The notes below the pieces were generated by a model. The model saw only the letters and a program-made list of their open reading frames with translations, was not told where the DNA came from and searched no databases. A program made the translations under genes and the position numbers. DNA of 64,000 nt from Planctomycetaceae bacterium (GTDB lineage Bacteria; Planctomycetota; Planctomycetia; Planctomycetales; Planctomycetaceae): assembly GCA_029243145.1 (NCBI GenBank), contig JAQWSQ010000202.1, positions 1 to 64,000 of the forward strand, read 5' to 3'. Below, in pieces: positions 18,716 to 29,437 of this stretch. Within the stretch, counting starts at the first letter, position 1. The number at the start of each line of letters is the position of its first letter.

Positions 18716-19801
18716 ATGAACGTCGATAAACTGCGGAAAAAACTGGCGGAATGGACGGCTCTCGAAGCTCCCACCGGGTTTGAGGAACCCGTCCTCGCTG
18801 CGGCCCAACAAGCACTCACACCGCTGTGTGACAGCGTCTCGCTCGACGTTCGTGGCAACCTTTACGGTGAATTGAAAGGGACGGACCCCAATGCCCCCCG
18901 CGTGATGATCACCGCACATGCTGATGAGATTGGCTTCATGGTCACTTCTCTGACAACCGCTGGCTTCTTGCGGTTCACGCGTCTCGGCGGCCCTACAATC
19001 TCTGTGCTTCCCGGCCAGAGAGTTCGCCTGCTCCCCGAAAATCATCCACCCGTCGAAGCGGTTGTGGGAGTGAAACCGGGACATATCCTCAAGGGGCCAG
19101 AAGCACAACATGTCCCCCCCGTCGAACAGATGTATCTCGATGCAGGGGCAGAATCAGAGGAGCAGCTCAGGAAATGGGGCATCGAAGCAGGAACACCGGC
19201 CGTCTTCGTGGGCGAGTTGATTTCCACTTCGCACCCCACGCGAGTCTTCGGCAAGTCAATTGATAATCGTGCCGGCTGGCTGGCGGTCCTGGAAGTGGCC
19301 GAGCGATTGTCCAAAAAACGACCTCCCGCAGATTGTGTCTTCGTGCTGACTGTCGAAGAAGAAATTGGACTGCGCGGTGCGGAGGTCGCCACGAGAACTG
19401 CCGACCCCGATGTTGTCATCGCGATTGATACAGTCCCGGCTGGAGGGACTCCCGATCTCGCTTCGGAAACTCTCCCCTGGACGATTGGAGCAGGTCCACT
19501 TCTCAAAGTCCGCGAGACCAGCGGACTCTCGACTCACGGCCCCTTACGTGCTCTTTTTCGGGAAGTGGCCGACGAACATCAATTGCCGTATCAGTTAATT
19601 GTCGACACCGCAGGAATTACCGACGCCACATCGGCCCAACAAGCCTCGGGAAAAATTGCCGCATTGACACTTGGTCTGGCTCGACGATATTCGCATTCCG
19701 CCGTCGAAATGCTTGATCTTTCCGATCTGGAAACACTCATTGAATGGACCGAGCACGGAACACGTAAACTCAACACTCACGAACAGTTACAAAGACTTTG
19801 A
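18716..19801 (+). CDS. M42 family metallopeptidase
   Basis: A 361-residue M42 (TET-type) aminopeptidase/endoglucanase-annotated family member, a cytoplasmic dimetal peptidase. Metal and catalytic motifs are in place: ITAHADEIGFMV (first His ligand), SIDNRAGWLAVLEV (bridging Asp), TVEEEIGLRGAEVA (catalytic Glu and ligand), AIDTVPAGGTPD (Asp ligand) and the late YSHSAVEMLDLSDLE (His ligand). Length is normal and no signal peptide is present. It stands alone between divergent neighbours. Confidence 0.93.
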   Translation: MNVDKLRKKLAEWTALEAPTGFEEPVLAAAQQALTPLCDSVSLDVRGNLYGELKGTDPNAPRVMITAHADEIGFMVTSLTTAGFLRFTRLGGPTISVLPGQRVRLLPENHPPVEAVVGVKPGHILKGPEAQHVPPVEQMYLDAGAESEEQLRKWGIEAGTPAVFVGELISTSHPTRVFGKSIDNRAGWLAVLEVAERLSKKRPPADCVFVLTVEEEIGLRGAEVATRTADPDVVIAIDTVPAGGTPDLASETLPWTIGAGPLLKVRETSGLSTHGPLRALFREVADEHQLPYQLIVDTAGITDATSAQQASGKIAALTLGLARRYSHSAVEMLDLSDLETLIEWTEHGTRKLNTHEQLQRL

Positions 19802-19950
19802 AACGTCTGTTTTTGAGGATTCTCTCTTCCAGAGGGAATTGCATTCCCGTTCTGGTCGGGATAGGATAAATCAACGAATTCCCTGTTGGGAGAAAGCAAT
19901 CGCAGCTTCCCCCCTCACCAAGCAAACGCTCGGACAATCTGGAGAGCTTT

Positions 19951-20949
19951 ATGTTGAGACGCCAATCTGAATCACACGCTGCCCGCCGAGGATTCACACT
20001 CGTAGAACTCTTGGTCGTGATGGCAATTATCGCCGTACTTGTCTCTCTGTTGATGCCCGCCATTCAACAGGCCCGAGAACGAGCGAGGATGACAGGTTGC
20101 TTGAACAACCTGCACAACATGGTCATTGCCATGCATAACTATGCAGATTCGCACAAGAGCTTTCCTTCAGGCTTGTTAATCAACGAAAATTCGACATTAG
20201 AAACAGCCGTCGATCAGGCATTGATCCTGTCAGAACCTGCCGTCTTCTCCAACGCCGTGAATGCCACAGGCATCAGCGCTCCTACTTCAAATCCTCAACG
20301 CGGACAACTCTCGTTGTCGCAATGGACCTTGAAAGGTTATTGGAGTTGGCCCGCGTTACTTCTTCCACAAATGGATCAACAGACCATCAACCCCAGTTTT
20401 ATCGAACCCAAAAGCACTGCTAACAACATTGGCGCGATGAGCGTTGAAATTCCCTCCTATGTCTGCCCCTCGGCTTCCCTCCCCTCTCGACGGCCCTCCA
20501 TCGCGGGAACGGGTGGAAACTTTGCCTACATCAGCTATCGTGGAAACTTCGGAGCAACCGCGACACAGGTTCCCTCTCCCACCGATCCCAACGTCCTTCT
20601 GCTGACCGGTGACGGCGTCTTTTATGACAATAGCTCGGTCGATTTTCGTGATATCTCTGATGGCACCACGACAACACTGATGCTGGGAGAAACCCTGTAC
20701 GGCCTTTGGGGCGATGGCAACAGTTGCTGTGCCCGTGTTCGTCAGGATCACATGTTCTTCGAAAATTACTTCCTGATCGGTTCTGGAGCTGGCGACCATT
20801 ACTTCGGCTTTGGCTCTCATCATGCAGATGTCGTCAATTTTGCCATGGTCGATAACTCGGCTCGTCCCATCAGTAAAAACGTGGATTGGACGATCTTGCG
20901 AGCACTCGCCACCCGCAACGGCGGAGAACGAATCACAGGCGAATACTGA
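19951..20949 (+). CDS. DUF1559 pilin-like protein
   Basis: A 332-residue intact DUF1559 protein. The N-terminus is pilin-like: basic residues, [20 protein letters not shown], then [18 protein letters not shown]. This is a type IV pilin/pseudopilin-type prepilin motif, so it is presumably processed and exported. The middle has the [13 protein letters not shown] pattern and the end has [11 protein letters not shown] and [13 protein letters not shown]. An ATG following GGAGAG is used. A strong bidirectional terminator separates it from the convergent aspS. Confidence 0.92.
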   Translation: MLRRQSESHAARRGFTLVELLVVMAIIAVLVSLLMPAIQQARERARMTGCLNNLHNMVIAMHNYADSHKSFPSGLLINENSTLETAVDQALILSEPAVFSNAVNATGISAPTSNPQRGQLSLSQWTLKGYWSWPALLLPQMDQQTINPSFIEPKSTANNIGAMSVEIPSYVCPSASLPSRRPSIAGTGGNFAYISYRGNFGATATQVPSPTDPNVLLLTGDGVFYDNSSVDFRDISDGTTTTLMLGETLYGLWGDGNSCCARVRQDHMFFENYFLIGSGAGDHYFGFGSHHADVVNFAMVDNSARPISKNVDWTILRALATRNGGERITGEY

Positions 20950-20973
20950 TTCACAGTAAAACTTACAAGCACC

Positions 20974-21015
20974 AAAAAACTCCCGCAAACTGATTTCGCT
21001 TGTGGGAGTTTTTTT
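20974..21015. terminator. Bidirectional terminator between DUF1559 and aspS
   Basis: AAAAAACTCCCGCAA pairs with TTGTGGGAGTTTTTT across a short loop, with A-runs on one side and T-runs on the other, so it can stop transcription from both convergent genes. Confidence 0.85.
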
Positions 21016-21045
21016 CTGCGCGTTTTACTGACAAGTCATCTACTT

Positions 21046-22815
21046 CTACTTCTTCAGATCGAGCTTGATGTTCAGGTCGCGAAGCTGTTTGGGATCGACT
21101 GCTGCCGGTGCTCCACTGAGTAAGTCGCTCGCTCTTTGCGTTTTCGGGAACGCGATGACGTCGCGAATGTTGTCGTACATCGCGAACAACATCACCCACC
21201 GGTCGAGACCCAAAGCCACGCCGCCGTGAGGAGGGGCTCCGTAACGGAGTGCTTCCAACAGAAAGCCAAATCGTTCCTCGGCTTCTTCAGGAGTAATCGC
21301 CAACAGATCAAAGACTTGCTGTTGAATTTTCGTATCGTGAATACGAATACTGCCTGAAGCCCCTTCGTACCCATTACAGACCAGGTCGTAGGATCGGGCA
21401 CGAACTTTCCCCGGATCGGATTCAAGCATCTCGATGTCTTCTTCAAACGGATTGCAGAACATGTGATGCTCGGCATTCCAACGATTTTCGTCTTCGTTCC
21501 AGGTGACGAGCGGGAATTCCAACACCCAGGCGATAGCCATATCTTCGGGGTTGTAGAGTTCGAGGTCGCGTCCCAAATGATTTCTTAAGGCTGCCAACGC
21601 CGCCGATGTCACCGAGGGTTGATCGGCCACATAGAGCAACAAGTCGCCATCTTCTCCCTGCATCCGTTCGATGATTGCCTGCTGTTGTTCATCGTTAAAG
21701 AACTTGGCGATGGAGGATTCCAGTTTTCCACCGACCACTTTGAAGTAGGCCAGCCCTTTGGCTCCATATTCTCCAACCAATCCCTTCATGTCGTTATCGA
21801 GTACCCGGCGTGAATAACGGTCGCCGACTCCTTTGACATTCAAACCGCGAACTCGACCTCCCGAGCCGACAACATTCTTAAAGACACCAAATTCACAATC
21901 GGTCACAAGATCACTGATCTCGATCAGCTCCATGCCGAATCGCAAGTCGGGTTTGTCGGTGCCGAACCGCTCCATTGCGTCCGCGTAGGTTAAACGTGGC
22001 AAAGGAAGTTGTAATTCGGTGCCGCGAACTTCTTTCGTCCAGAGTGCCAGCAAGCCTTCGATCATCGAGAGGACATCATCCTGTTCGACGAACGACATTT
22101 CGACATCGATTTGAGTGAACTCAGGTTGACGGTCGGCTCGCAAATCTTCATCACGAAAGCACTTCGCGATTTGAATGTAGCGGTCGAATCCCGACACCAT
22201 CAAAATCTGTTTGAATAACTGCGGTGATTGTGGCAATGCGTAAAACGCACCCTCATGAACGCGGCTGGGAACCAGATAATCGCGAGCACCTTCCGGCGTG
22301 CTGCGTCCCAAAATGGGTGTTTCAATATCGAGGAAGCCCTGCTCGTCAAAATAGTCGCGAGCCAACTTGGTCAGTTTGTGACGCAAGAACATCGCCTTTT
22401 GCAGCTCTTCACGACGAAGATCGACAAAGCGGTATTTCAAGCGGAGTTCTTCGTTCGGCAGATCTTGAGTCCTCGGCTCGAACGGCGGTGTTTTCGATTT
22501 ACTGAAAACCTTTAACTCCTGAACACGAATATCAATTTCGCCGGTCACCATCTTGGGGTTGATGTCTTTATCGGTCCGGGGGACGACATCTCCTATGACC
22601 TGAATCACGTCTTCACTGCGTAATTGACGACCTTCCACATGCACTTCTGATCCTTCTTCCGGTCGAAAGACGACTTGAGTTTTTCCGTAGCGGTCGCGTA
22701 AATCGATGAAAACCACGCCACCATGATCGCGGTAGGAATCGACCCAACCACAGAGTTGAACGGCTTGGCCAACATCAGATTTGCGGAGTTCTCCGCAGTT
22801 GTGTGAACGTAACAA
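21046..22815 (-). CDS. aspS: Aspartyl-tRNA synthetase
   Basis: A 589-residue bacterial-type class II AspRS. The N-terminal anticodon-binding OB fold ([30 protein letters not shown]) is followed by the catalytic core with [20 protein letters not shown] and [18 protein letters not shown] (motif 2), the GAD insertion (about 280-420) and motif 3 [14 protein letters not shown]. The family normally begins MLRSHxCGEL; the matching start here is TTG at 22815, preceded by AAGGT at 8 nt. Another in-frame TTG at 22842 gives a nine-residue extension and is less likely. It is monocistronic in appearance. Confidence 0.95.
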   Translation of the reverse strand: MLRSHNCGELRKSDVGQAVQLCGWVDSYRDHGGVVFIDLRDRYGKTQVVFRPEEGSEVHVEGRQLRSEDVIQVIGDVVPRTDKDINPKMVTGEIDIRVQELKVFSKSKTPPFEPRTQDLPNEELRLKYRFVDLRREELQKAMFLRHKLTKLARDYFDEQGFLDIETPILGRSTPEGARDYLVPSRVHEGAFYALPQSPQLFKQILMVSGFDRYIQIAKCFRDEDLRADRQPEFTQIDVEMSFVEQDDVLSMIEGLLALWTKEVRGTELQLPLPRLTYADAMERFGTDKPDLRFGMELIEISDLVTDCEFGVFKNVVGSGGRVRGLNVKGVGDRYSRRVLDNDMKGLVGEYGAKGLAYFKVVGGKLESSIAKFFNDEQQQAIIERMQGEDGDLLLYVADQPSVTSAALAALRNHLGRDLELYNPEDMAIAWVLEFPLVTWNEDENRWNAEHHMFCNPFEEDIEMLESDPGKVRARSYDLVCNGYEGASGSIRIHDTKIQQQVFDLLAITPEEAEERFGFLLEALRYGAPPHGGVALGLDRWVMLFAMYDNIRDVIAFPKTQRASDLLSGAPAAVDPKQLRDLNIKLDLKK

Positions 22816-23115
22816 TTGACAGTACCTTGATTTGCGACTCAAAACGCGACCATGTTTTCAAACACACGGCGTGCAGCCGGTGTGATTGTTGATGAAATAT
22901 CAATCAGACTGCAATGCGCGGGAAGTTGACATTATAGAAACCCGCCAGAGGGTCGCAATGGAGGCAGAGATATCGAGAAATTCGGGACAGTCGCTGCAAA
23001 AATCTCAGTAATTTTGGGCAAATTGATGGCTGGGAAAGATTTTGAACTCAGTGCTTGAATGAGCCATTGGATTCGCAGTATGGTTTGAGTTCTGACAACT
23101 TCTTCGGAGTCCACC
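22816..23115. other. Divergent intergenic region aspS / esterase
   Basis: About 300 nt holding the promoters of aspS (minus) and the esterase (plus). An imperfect hairpin (CACACGGC with GCCGGTGTG, near 22865-22886) is the only structure I see. No gene, tRNA or riboswitch-like fold is recognised. Confidence 0.4.
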
Positions 23116-23982
23116 ATGCGATTACTCATGTCTGTCTGTTTTCTGCTTGTTCCCCTCACACTGTTTGCCGCCGATGATTACAAACTGGGCCCCGATTCGA
23201 TGCCCCAAGACGGAGTCCCTCAAGGCAAAGTGGAGCAGGGACAGTTGACCAGCAAAACCGTCTTTCCGGGGACAGTTCGCGATTACTGGATTTACGTGCC
23301 ACAACAATACGATTCCTCCAAACCGGCTTGCCTGATGGTTTTTCAAGATGGAGGCGGCTATGTCAATTTGAAAGGACACTCGCGCGTCCCGACTGTCTTC
23401 GACAATTTGATTCACAAACGCGAGATGCCGGTGACGATTGGTGTCTTTATCAATCCGGGCGTCATTCCTGCTGCCGTCGAAGGAGGCAAGCCCCGGAAGA
23501 ATCGATCGTTCGAATACGATACGTTGTCTGATCAATATTCACGTTTTCTGTTGGAAGAACTGCTGCCGGGGATCGAAGCGAAATACAACATTTCCAAGAA
23601 TCCCGATCACCGTGCCACCTGCGGCATCAGTTCGGGCGGGATTTGTGCGTTCACTGTCGCGTGGGAGCGTCCCGATCAATTCCACAAAGTCCTCAGCTAT
23701 GTCGGCAGCTTCACCAACATTCGCGGAGGACACGCCTATCCATCGATGATTCGTAAGATTGAGAAGAAACCACTCAAAGTCTTTCTGCAAGATGGCGAGA
23801 ACGATCTCGACAATTTGCACGGGAGCTGGCCAATCGCCAATCAACGAATGGCGTCTGCACTCGAATTTTCTGGTTATGACTACAAGTTTGTGTTCGGAGA
23901 TGGGGGACATAATGGCCGTCATGGTGGGGCAGTTCTTCCCGATGCGCTACGGTGGCTGTGGAGCGATGTCCCGGCGAAATGA
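23116..23982 (+). CDS. Secreted alpha/beta-hydrolase esterase
   Basis: A 288-residue protein with a Sec signal peptide ([19 protein letters not shown]). The mature part matches the putative esterase / enterochelin esterase-like family: [29 protein letters not shown]-type strand, nucleophile elbow [11 protein letters not shown] (GxSxG), [13 protein letters not shown], and a late [11 protein letters not shown] His motif. Such proteins are common in planctomycetes, often with sugar-ester targets; the substrate is unknown here. The next gene is 204 nt downstream on the same strand. Confidence 0.88.
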   Translation: MRLLMSVCFLLVPLTLFAADDYKLGPDSMPQDGVPQGKVEQGQLTSKTVFPGTVRDYWIYVPQQYDSSKPACLMVFQDGGGYVNLKGHSRVPTVFDNLIHKREMPVTIGVFINPGVIPAAVEGGKPRKNRSFEYDTLSDQYSRFLLEELLPGIEAKYNISKNPDHRATCGISSGGICAFTVAWERPDQFHKVLSYVGSFTNIRGGHAYPSMIRKIEKKPLKVFLQDGENDLDNLHGSWPIANQRMASALEFSGYDYKFVFGDGGHNGRHGGAVLPDALRWLWSDVPAK

Positions 23983-24186
23983 CCTTTCTTCACAACCGTT
24001 ATGACCGGTGCAATCGGTTCCAGAAGTGACCGCAAGCGGTGCAACCGTCGAACTTTGTGAGACAGCATCGACACGAGAGTCGAAATTCGCTTGTCACTCA
24101 GAGGTCAGTGTGGCAGACTGGTCACAGATTTGTATCGCAAATTGTCGCCCTTCCTTGAGTTTCGTCGATTGTTGGGAGCTGCCCTC

Positions 24187-24984
24187 ATGTTTCGCATTAT
24201 CGTGGCTGGACTGATCTGTTCATTATCTTGTCTGAGTGTTTCGGCTCAGGGATTGATCTGGTCACTTCCCGAAGATGGCAAATTTGCCACTTACTCGGGG
24301 ATGTACACTCTGGATGATGTTCAAACCGGAACCAAGAACGAAGACATCACCACATCGTGGAAACGTCAATTGACCATCAAATCGGTCGGAAAGTCTGATG
24401 CCGAGTATCAAGGAGCCTCCACACCGTGTCGGTGGGTAGAGTTCAAATTGATCGACGCGAAGACCGAGGACACAAAATTGGTGGCTGGTCCTGTGGGAGA
24501 GGTCATTTATAAAGTGCTGATTCCCGAATCGGGAGTCGTGGGTAAAGTCCTCGATGATAAGAACCTGTTCGTCAACCATCTTCCCATTATTCGTGGATAC
24601 CGCAAAGTGGGTGCCGGAGAAACAGAAACTCTTCCCGCCGGAGCACTACAAGTCTATCCGGTCCTCACACTACTGATGCACTATCGCGAAATCACATCCG
24701 ATGGTGATGAAAATGTGCAAGACGGTGGCGTTCAGACTGCCGAAAAACTGAACGGCAAAGAAACGCTCGAAAGCAAAGAATTACGAATCATCAATAGTGC
24801 CATGCTCTGGAAAAATACCGATGTCCCCTTCGGACTCGTGAAGTGGGAAGTGACCCAGGTTCGTGAAAAGAAAGCAGCCACCGAACCTCGCTCAACTTTC
24901 GTCAAAGCCAGTGAAGTCAAAACGACTATGACGCTGGACGAAATGGGCGATGGGGCTCAATCAGATCTACCCGACAATAACTGA
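24187..24984 (+). CDS. Secreted protein of unknown function
   Basis: A 265-residue exported protein. ATG 24187 begins a good signal peptide (FRIIVAGLICSLSCLSVSA, cleavage before QG); the frame is open upstream to 24091 but that extension is basic and unlike a start. The mature chain is beta-rich (WSLPEDGKFATYSGMY, CRWVEFKLIDAKTEDTK, VPFGLVKWEV) with no catalytic motif I recognise. It resembles lipocalin- or DUF-type secreted planctomycete proteins only in general character. It converges on mcsB with a 6-nt gap. Confidence 0.7.
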   Translation: MFRIIVAGLICSLSCLSVSAQGLIWSLPEDGKFATYSGMYTLDDVQTGTKNEDITTSWKRQLTIKSVGKSDAEYQGASTPCRWVEFKLIDAKTEDTKLVAGPVGEVIYKVLIPESGVVGKVLDDKNLFVNHLPIIRGYRKVGAGETETLPAGALQVYPVLTLLMHYREITSDGDENVQDGGVQTAEKLNGKETLESKELRIINSAMLWKNTDVPFGLVKWEVTQVREKKAATEPRSTFVKASEVKTTMTLDEMGDGAQSDLPDNN

Positions 24985-24990
24985 AGCGAT

Positions 24991-26043
24991 TCAAGCTTCG
25001 GCAAGTCGTGATCTCAGATAAGCAGCGCGAGCCGCGTTGCGTTCTCCCGAGTCGAGTGTCTCTCCACGAATCTTCTGCAAATGGGCCGGTTGCGTGTGAA
25101 TGAAGAGTTCATTCACCGAGAGAAGATCGAGGTCATCGAGCATTCCGAGACTCACACCAAGCCGAACGCTGGAAAGCAGATCCATCGTCTCTTCAGAACT
25201 AATCGTCTGCGCTTTCTGGAGAATGCCGGTCGCTCGGGAAATTTGATCATGCAACTTGGCACGATTGTCTTTGAGTAACGCTTCACGGACTCGACGCTCG
25301 TAGCTGATGATGTTCGGAACGACTTCGTGCAATTTATCAATAATTTGCTGCTCGCTCTGCCCGAGCGTAATCTGGTTTGACACTTGGAAAAATTGGCCCG
25401 AGGCAGAGCTTCCCTCACCATATAACCCACGCACCGCCAAGCTGATTTTCTGGAGTGCTCCCAGAACCTTCTGGATCTCTTTGGTCATATGCAGTGCGGG
25501 CAAATGCAACATCACGCTGACTCGAATGCCTGTTCCCACATTCGTTGGACAAGCCGTAAGATAACCCAAGTCTTCACCGAACGCATAAGTCACATCTTCC
25601 TCGATGTCATCGTCGAGTTGATCGATGTCTTTCCAGCACTCATCCAAAGAGAATCCGCTACGGACAACCTGCATGCGTAGATGATCCTCTTCATTGATCA
25701 TCACACTGACCGACTGTCCCTGATCGACGGCCACTCCACGTGCTCCCTCACCATCGGCCAGTTCCTTGGAAATCAATTGACGTTCCATCAAGAATTGGCG
25801 ATCAAGATCGGACAAATTGCGGACATCGAAATAGCTCAGTCGTGGTCCTGCTGATAAATTCTGTAACTTTTCGTACAACAATTTTTCGAGATCGTTGCGC
25901 GTCGGTTCGTCGGCACGAGAAATGAATGGGAACTGAGCCAAGTTGCGAGCCAGGCGGATGCGACTCGAAACGACAATCTCCGCATCGGGACCGGTGCCGC
26001 GAAGCCATTCGCATCCGGTTTGCATGAGTGTCTCGATATCCAC
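24991..26043 (-). CDS. mcsB: Protein arginine kinase McsB
   Basis: A 350-residue phosphagen-kinase-fold protein arginine kinase, which tags proteins with phosphoarginine for ClpCP degradation in Firmicutes. Motifs include VVSSRIRLARNLAQFPF at the N-terminus, EDHLRMQVV, and the signature CPTNVGTGIRVSVMLHLPAL with its active-site Cys. The order and length fit McsB, which lacks the N-terminal domain of creatine kinases. mcsA lies upstream (67-nt gap), as in Firmicutes, but ctsR and clpC are not in the neighbourhood. Confidence 0.95.
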   Translation of the reverse strand: MDIETLMQTGCEWLRGTGPDAEIVVSSRIRLARNLAQFPFISRADEPTRNDLEKLLYEKLQNLSAGPRLSYFDVRNLSDLDRQFLMERQLISKELADGEGARGVAVDQGQSVSVMINEEDHLRMQVVRSGFSLDECWKDIDQLDDDIEEDVTYAFGEDLGYLTACPTNVGTGIRVSVMLHLPALHMTKEIQKVLGALQKISLAVRGLYGEGSSASGQFFQVSNQITLGQSEQQIIDKLHEVVPNIISYERRVREALLKDNRAKLHDQISRATGILQKAQTISSEETMDLLSSVRLGVSLGMLDDLDLLSVNELFIHTQPAHLQKIRGETLDSGERNAARAAYLRSRLAEA

Positions 26044-26110
26044 CGTGGAGGTTCCCGTCGTAAATTCTGAGTGAGTCGATTGTTGAGTGCCTTAGCATCT
26101 CATCGCGAGG

Positions 26111-26605
26111 CTATTCGGATTGCTGCTCTTCCAACTGTCTGATGTCGTCCCGCAATTTGGCGGCGGCTTCGTAGTCTTCCTTCTCGACAGCAATTCTCAA
26201 GTCGTTTCGCATCTTGATGAGTTCATACTGCTTGTGACTGGCATCGGGAGCCCGTTTGGGAAATTTCCCCGCGTGATGAGTGCTCTCATGAATGTTTTCC
26301 AGGAGCGGAATTAATCGCTCTTTGAAAACCACGTAATCGTGAGGACAACCAAGACGGCCCTGTTTGCGGAACTCGCGATAGGTAATTCCACAGTTCGGAC
26401 ATGTTAACTCGTCTTGTTCGTCTCCCAAGTCGCCGAGCCCGGCTTCTTCCAGCAAGGCTTCCATTTCGTCCTCATCGGGCGGAGCGGAAGTTTCCAGATA
26501 TTCACTGGCACAGTTCTCGCAGAGATGAATCTTCTGCACGGTACTGTCGTGAATTTCCGTAATATGCAGCGTTGCCGGCTTGGAACAGCGACGACACTTT
26601 TTCAT
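26111..26605 (-). CDS. mcsA: McsA, zinc-binding activator of McsB
   Basis: A 164-residue McsA. Two Cys-pair zinc sites are visible: CRRC with CENC (about residues 4-35) and CPNC with a later CPHD. The C-terminus is a UVR motif (LRIAVEKEDYEAAAKLRDD), the UvrB-UvrC interaction type also found in ClpC. McsA activates McsB in Gram-positive bacteria. The gene is immediately upstream of mcsB, so the pair likely forms an operon here. The presence of a phosphoarginine system in a planctomycete is supported by both genes being intact. Confidence 0.93.
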   Translation of the reverse strand: MKKCRRCSKPATLHITEIHDSTVQKIHLCENCASEYLETSAPPDEDEMEALLEEAGLGDLGDEQDELTCPNCGITYREFRKQGRLGCPHDYVVFKERLIPLLENIHESTHHAGKFPKRAPDASHKQYELIKMRNDLRIAVEKEDYEAAAKLRDDIRQLEEQQSE

Positions 26606-26802
26606 AACACCCCTCGATTGAACCCGCAGTGAAGACTCATTGTCATGATGACAGATCAGCCCGGCTCATTCTATCCCCGTCAGAATCACTGTCAAGCGAT
26701 TGCATTTGAGCCTTCTCGCCGTAACAGTTTGAAGTTATTATAGATGCGAACGCAGGCGATTCTCCGCGATGCGATCAAAACATCATTCCCAACACCAAAA
26801 TC

Positions 26803-28317
26803 ATGAATTACTCACCCGACTTCGCCACCTATTGCCGACTCGCCGAAGAAGGCAAGCTGGTTCCCATTTCGCGTCAATTGCTGTCAGACACTCTGACACC
26901 TTTGACGGCGTGGTGCAAAATTCGGGAAGAAGGACACTCCTTCCTGTTTGAATCGGTCGTGGGTGGTGAACAGATCGGTCGCTACAGTTTTGTCGGTACG
27001 AGACCTTTTCTGTATCTCTCCGCAAAAGGAACTGAAGTCACTCTTCGTAGCGGTGAGACCGTTAAGACAGAAACTGCGGAAGACCCGCTTCGTGACCTTG
27101 AAGGTCTACTTTCACAATATCAGGCCGTTGATGTTCCCGGCTTGCCCCGCTTTTGCGGTGGTGCCGTCGGATACGCGGGCTACGATATCATCCGCTATGC
27201 CGAACATCTCCCCAATGTCCCCGAAGATGATCGCGACCTCCCCGACCTGTCCTTCGCCTTTTATGACAGCATGGTGATGTTCGATCAGATCAATAAAACC
27301 ATTCGCGTGATCGCGTTGGCTGATGGCAAAGTCGAAGACAAACGCGCCGAGTATGAAGCAGCGTGTACCCGCATCGACGAATTGTGTGACCAATTGGCAT
27401 CACCCACCGAAGAACTGCAACTCACCGATATCGATTTGTCACAAACTCCCGACATGAAGTGGGAATCAAACTTCACTCAACAGGGCTTCGAGAATGCCGT
27501 CGAGAAGTGCAAAGAGTACATTCAGGCGGGAGACATTTTTCAAGTGGTCCTCAGCCAACGGCTGGAACTGGAAACCTCTGCCACTCCTCTCGATGTTTAC
27601 CGGGCTTTGCGAGTCGTCAATCCCAGTCCCTTCATGTTTCTGCTGGAAACTCCCGACGGCACACTGGTCGGCAGCTCCCCCGAAATCATGGTGCGAGTCG
27701 AAGATGGTGAAACAACCATCAGGCCACTCGCGGGAACTCGTCCTCGGGGACAGAACAAAGAAGAAGACGATGCACTCGCCGCCGATTTGCTCGCCGACCC
27801 GAAAGAACGAGCCGAGCATGTCATGCTGATCGATCTCGCCCGCAATGATGTCGGTCGTGTCAGTCAATTTGGCAGCGTGGAACTGTCCGACGTGATGGTG
27901 GTTGAAAAATATTCCCACGTCATGCACATCACCTCAAACGTGACCGGTCAATTACTGCCGGGACAATCGGCTCTCGACGCTTTGCGTGCCGGTCTTCCCG
28001 CCGGAACGGTATCAGGAGCGCCCAAAGTTCGCGCAATGGAAATCATCGACGAATTTGAACCGCACAAACGTGGTCCGTATGCGGGAGCTGTCGGCTATCT
28101 CGACTTCACCGGCAATATGGACACATGCATCGCTTTACGGACTCTCGTGATGCAGGGCAATAAAGCATACGTGCAAGCAGGAGCAGGACTCGTTGCCGAT
28201 AGTGTCCCTCGTACCGAATACGAGGAAACTCTCAGTAAGGCCCGCGGGTTACTCAAGGCCATCGATATCGCAGAAAAACAAATGCGCCCGGCCCGCGAAT
28301 CGGCTTCGAAGTCCTGA
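26803..28317 (+). CDS. trpE: Anthranilate synthase component I
   Basis: A 504-residue TrpE, converting chorismate to anthranilate with a glutamine amidotransferase partner. The N-terminal regulatory domain has [20 protein letters not shown], which includes the tryptophan-binding region of TrpE. The catalytic domain has [44 protein letters not shown]-type strands, [29 protein letters not shown] and [13 protein letters not shown]. Intact. No trpG or other trp gene follows; the SMP-30 gene converges on it 7 nt downstream. Confidence 0.95.
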   Translation: MNYSPDFATYCRLAEEGKLVPISRQLLSDTLTPLTAWCKIREEGHSFLFESVVGGEQIGRYSFVGTRPFLYLSAKGTEVTLRSGETVKTETAEDPLRDLEGLLSQYQAVDVPGLPRFCGGAVGYAGYDIIRYAEHLPNVPEDDRDLPDLSFAFYDSMVMFDQINKTIRVIALADGKVEDKRAEYEAACTRIDELCDQLASPTEELQLTDIDLSQTPDMKWESNFTQQGFENAVEKCKEYIQAGDIFQVVLSQRLELETSATPLDVYRALRVVNPSPFMFLLETPDGTLVGSSPEIMVRVEDGETTIRPLAGTRPRGQNKEEDDALAADLLADPKERAEHVMLIDLARNDVGRVSQFGSVELSDVMVVEKYSHVMHITSNVTGQLLPGQSALDALRAGLPAGTVSGAPKVRAMEIIDEFEPHKRGPYAGAVGYLDFTGNMDTCIALRTLVMQGNKAYVQAGAGLVADSVPRTEYEETLSKARGLLKAIDIAEKQMRPARESASKS

Positions 28318-28324
28318 TTGCCAC

Positions 28325-29278
28325 TCACCCCAACCGTACCAGTGTCGTTGCAGGTGCGACTTCGAAGGGTGTCCCGGCAATGAACAACGCCCCCGCATTG
28401 GTCGCTTCAGCTTGGCGATCTGCCGACATATGCTCGACCGCCGTCGTGATCACCAATTGAATCTTGCCATCACGTTCCATCAATAAGGGGCATGTATTCT
28501 GTGGAGACTTTGGGGTCTCCCAAACGATCTCGCACGCTTGCGATTCGAGTGAGTAATACCGTGTCTCGCCCGCCTCGACGGGTTCCGGGTTATAGAACGA
28601 AATGATGACCCCTTTGCCGTCTGGTGTACCGACCATTCCGTCCGGGAACGCATCAACATCATGCAAGTCGAGCACGACTTCGGGTGCCGAGAGAGTTCCC
28701 TGCTTGGGATCAAGGGTGTACTTCACTACGGTTTTTGTCGGCGTGTCGATATCAAGGAAGGTCACTCGTTCTGCGGAGTCTTCAAGAATGACTTTGCCGT
28801 TGGAACAAATCTGTCCACCACACAAGGGAAACAATTTCTGATCACTGGATCGTAGAAAATATAAGCCGGCAATTTTTTGAGAAAACTCCAGATGCTTCGT
28901 TCCAAAGATCACTCCCTGAGAACAGGCAACACCATCGTTAATCGTCGTGTTTTCAACGTCCGCATCGACGCCGTCACAAATGACCTGCGGCTCGCCTCCG
29001 CGAATATCAAATAACTCGATACGACGTTCGAGACCCACGACGAATTGCCCCGGTTGTTCGGTCGGTAACGCAAATCCCGGGCGACCATCGAGAGGAAAAC
29101 AACCGTTTGTGCCGGTGTTCAGATCGTAGACATTGAGCGAGCCAACTACAGAATCAGGGCCATGAGCAATGGCCACCCAACTGAATTTTCCCGCTCCCAA
29201 ATCAATCGGTCCCTCCGGCAGAAACTTGAGTTTTTCGGATTCAGGAGCAAACAGCACCTCGGCAGTAATCGTCTTCAC
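28325..29278 (-). CDS. SMP-30/gluconolactonase-like beta-propeller protein
   Basis: A 317-residue protein of the SMP-30/gluconolactonase/LRE family. Family patterns include EGPIDLGAGKFSWVAI near the N-terminus, FVVGLERRIELFD, NTTINDGVACSQGVIFGT (metal-site Asn/Asp), and DLHDVDAFPDGMVGTPDGKG (Asp-rich late blade). These lactonases or sugar-binding propellers bind Ca or Zn and are cytoplasmic. The GTG at 29278 is preferred as start: it follows AAGGA and gives the usual KTITAEVLF N-terminus. The frame is open to 29395 upstream, but that part overlaps the promoter of the divergent Gfo gene. Confidence 0.82.
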   Translation of the reverse strand: MKTITAEVLFAPESEKLKFLPEGPIDLGAGKFSWVAIAHGPDSVVGSLNVYDLNTGTNGCFPLDGRPGFALPTEQPGQFVVGLERRIELFDIRGGEPQVICDGVDADVENTTINDGVACSQGVIFGTKHLEFSQKIAGLYFLRSSDQKLFPLCGGQICSNGKVILEDSAERVTFLDIDTPTKTVVKYTLDPKQGTLSAPEVVLDLHDVDAFPDGMVGTPDGKGVIISFYNPEPVEAGETRYYSLESQACEIVWETPKSPQNTCPLLMERDGKIQLVITTAVEHMSADRQAEATNAGALFIAGTPFEVAPATTLVRLG

Positions 29279-29437
29279 AGGAAGTCCTTCGGGAAAATAT
29301 TTGTGATCGTCGATAAGTCGTAGTATAAAGGATAATAGCAAATGCGGGAAAATCTTGCATTTGCACCACAAACTTCCCTCCGTCAAATATTTCAAACGCC
29401 GACTCGCCTGTCATCCTCATTTTTCAGGAAGCCCATC

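Noticed and set aside
23999-24060. ACCGCAAGCGGT-containing stretch after the esterase as a further GCAA-loop hairpin
   Set aside because: The best pairing is 5 bp with a 2-nt centre, so the loop is not the four-base GCAA type.
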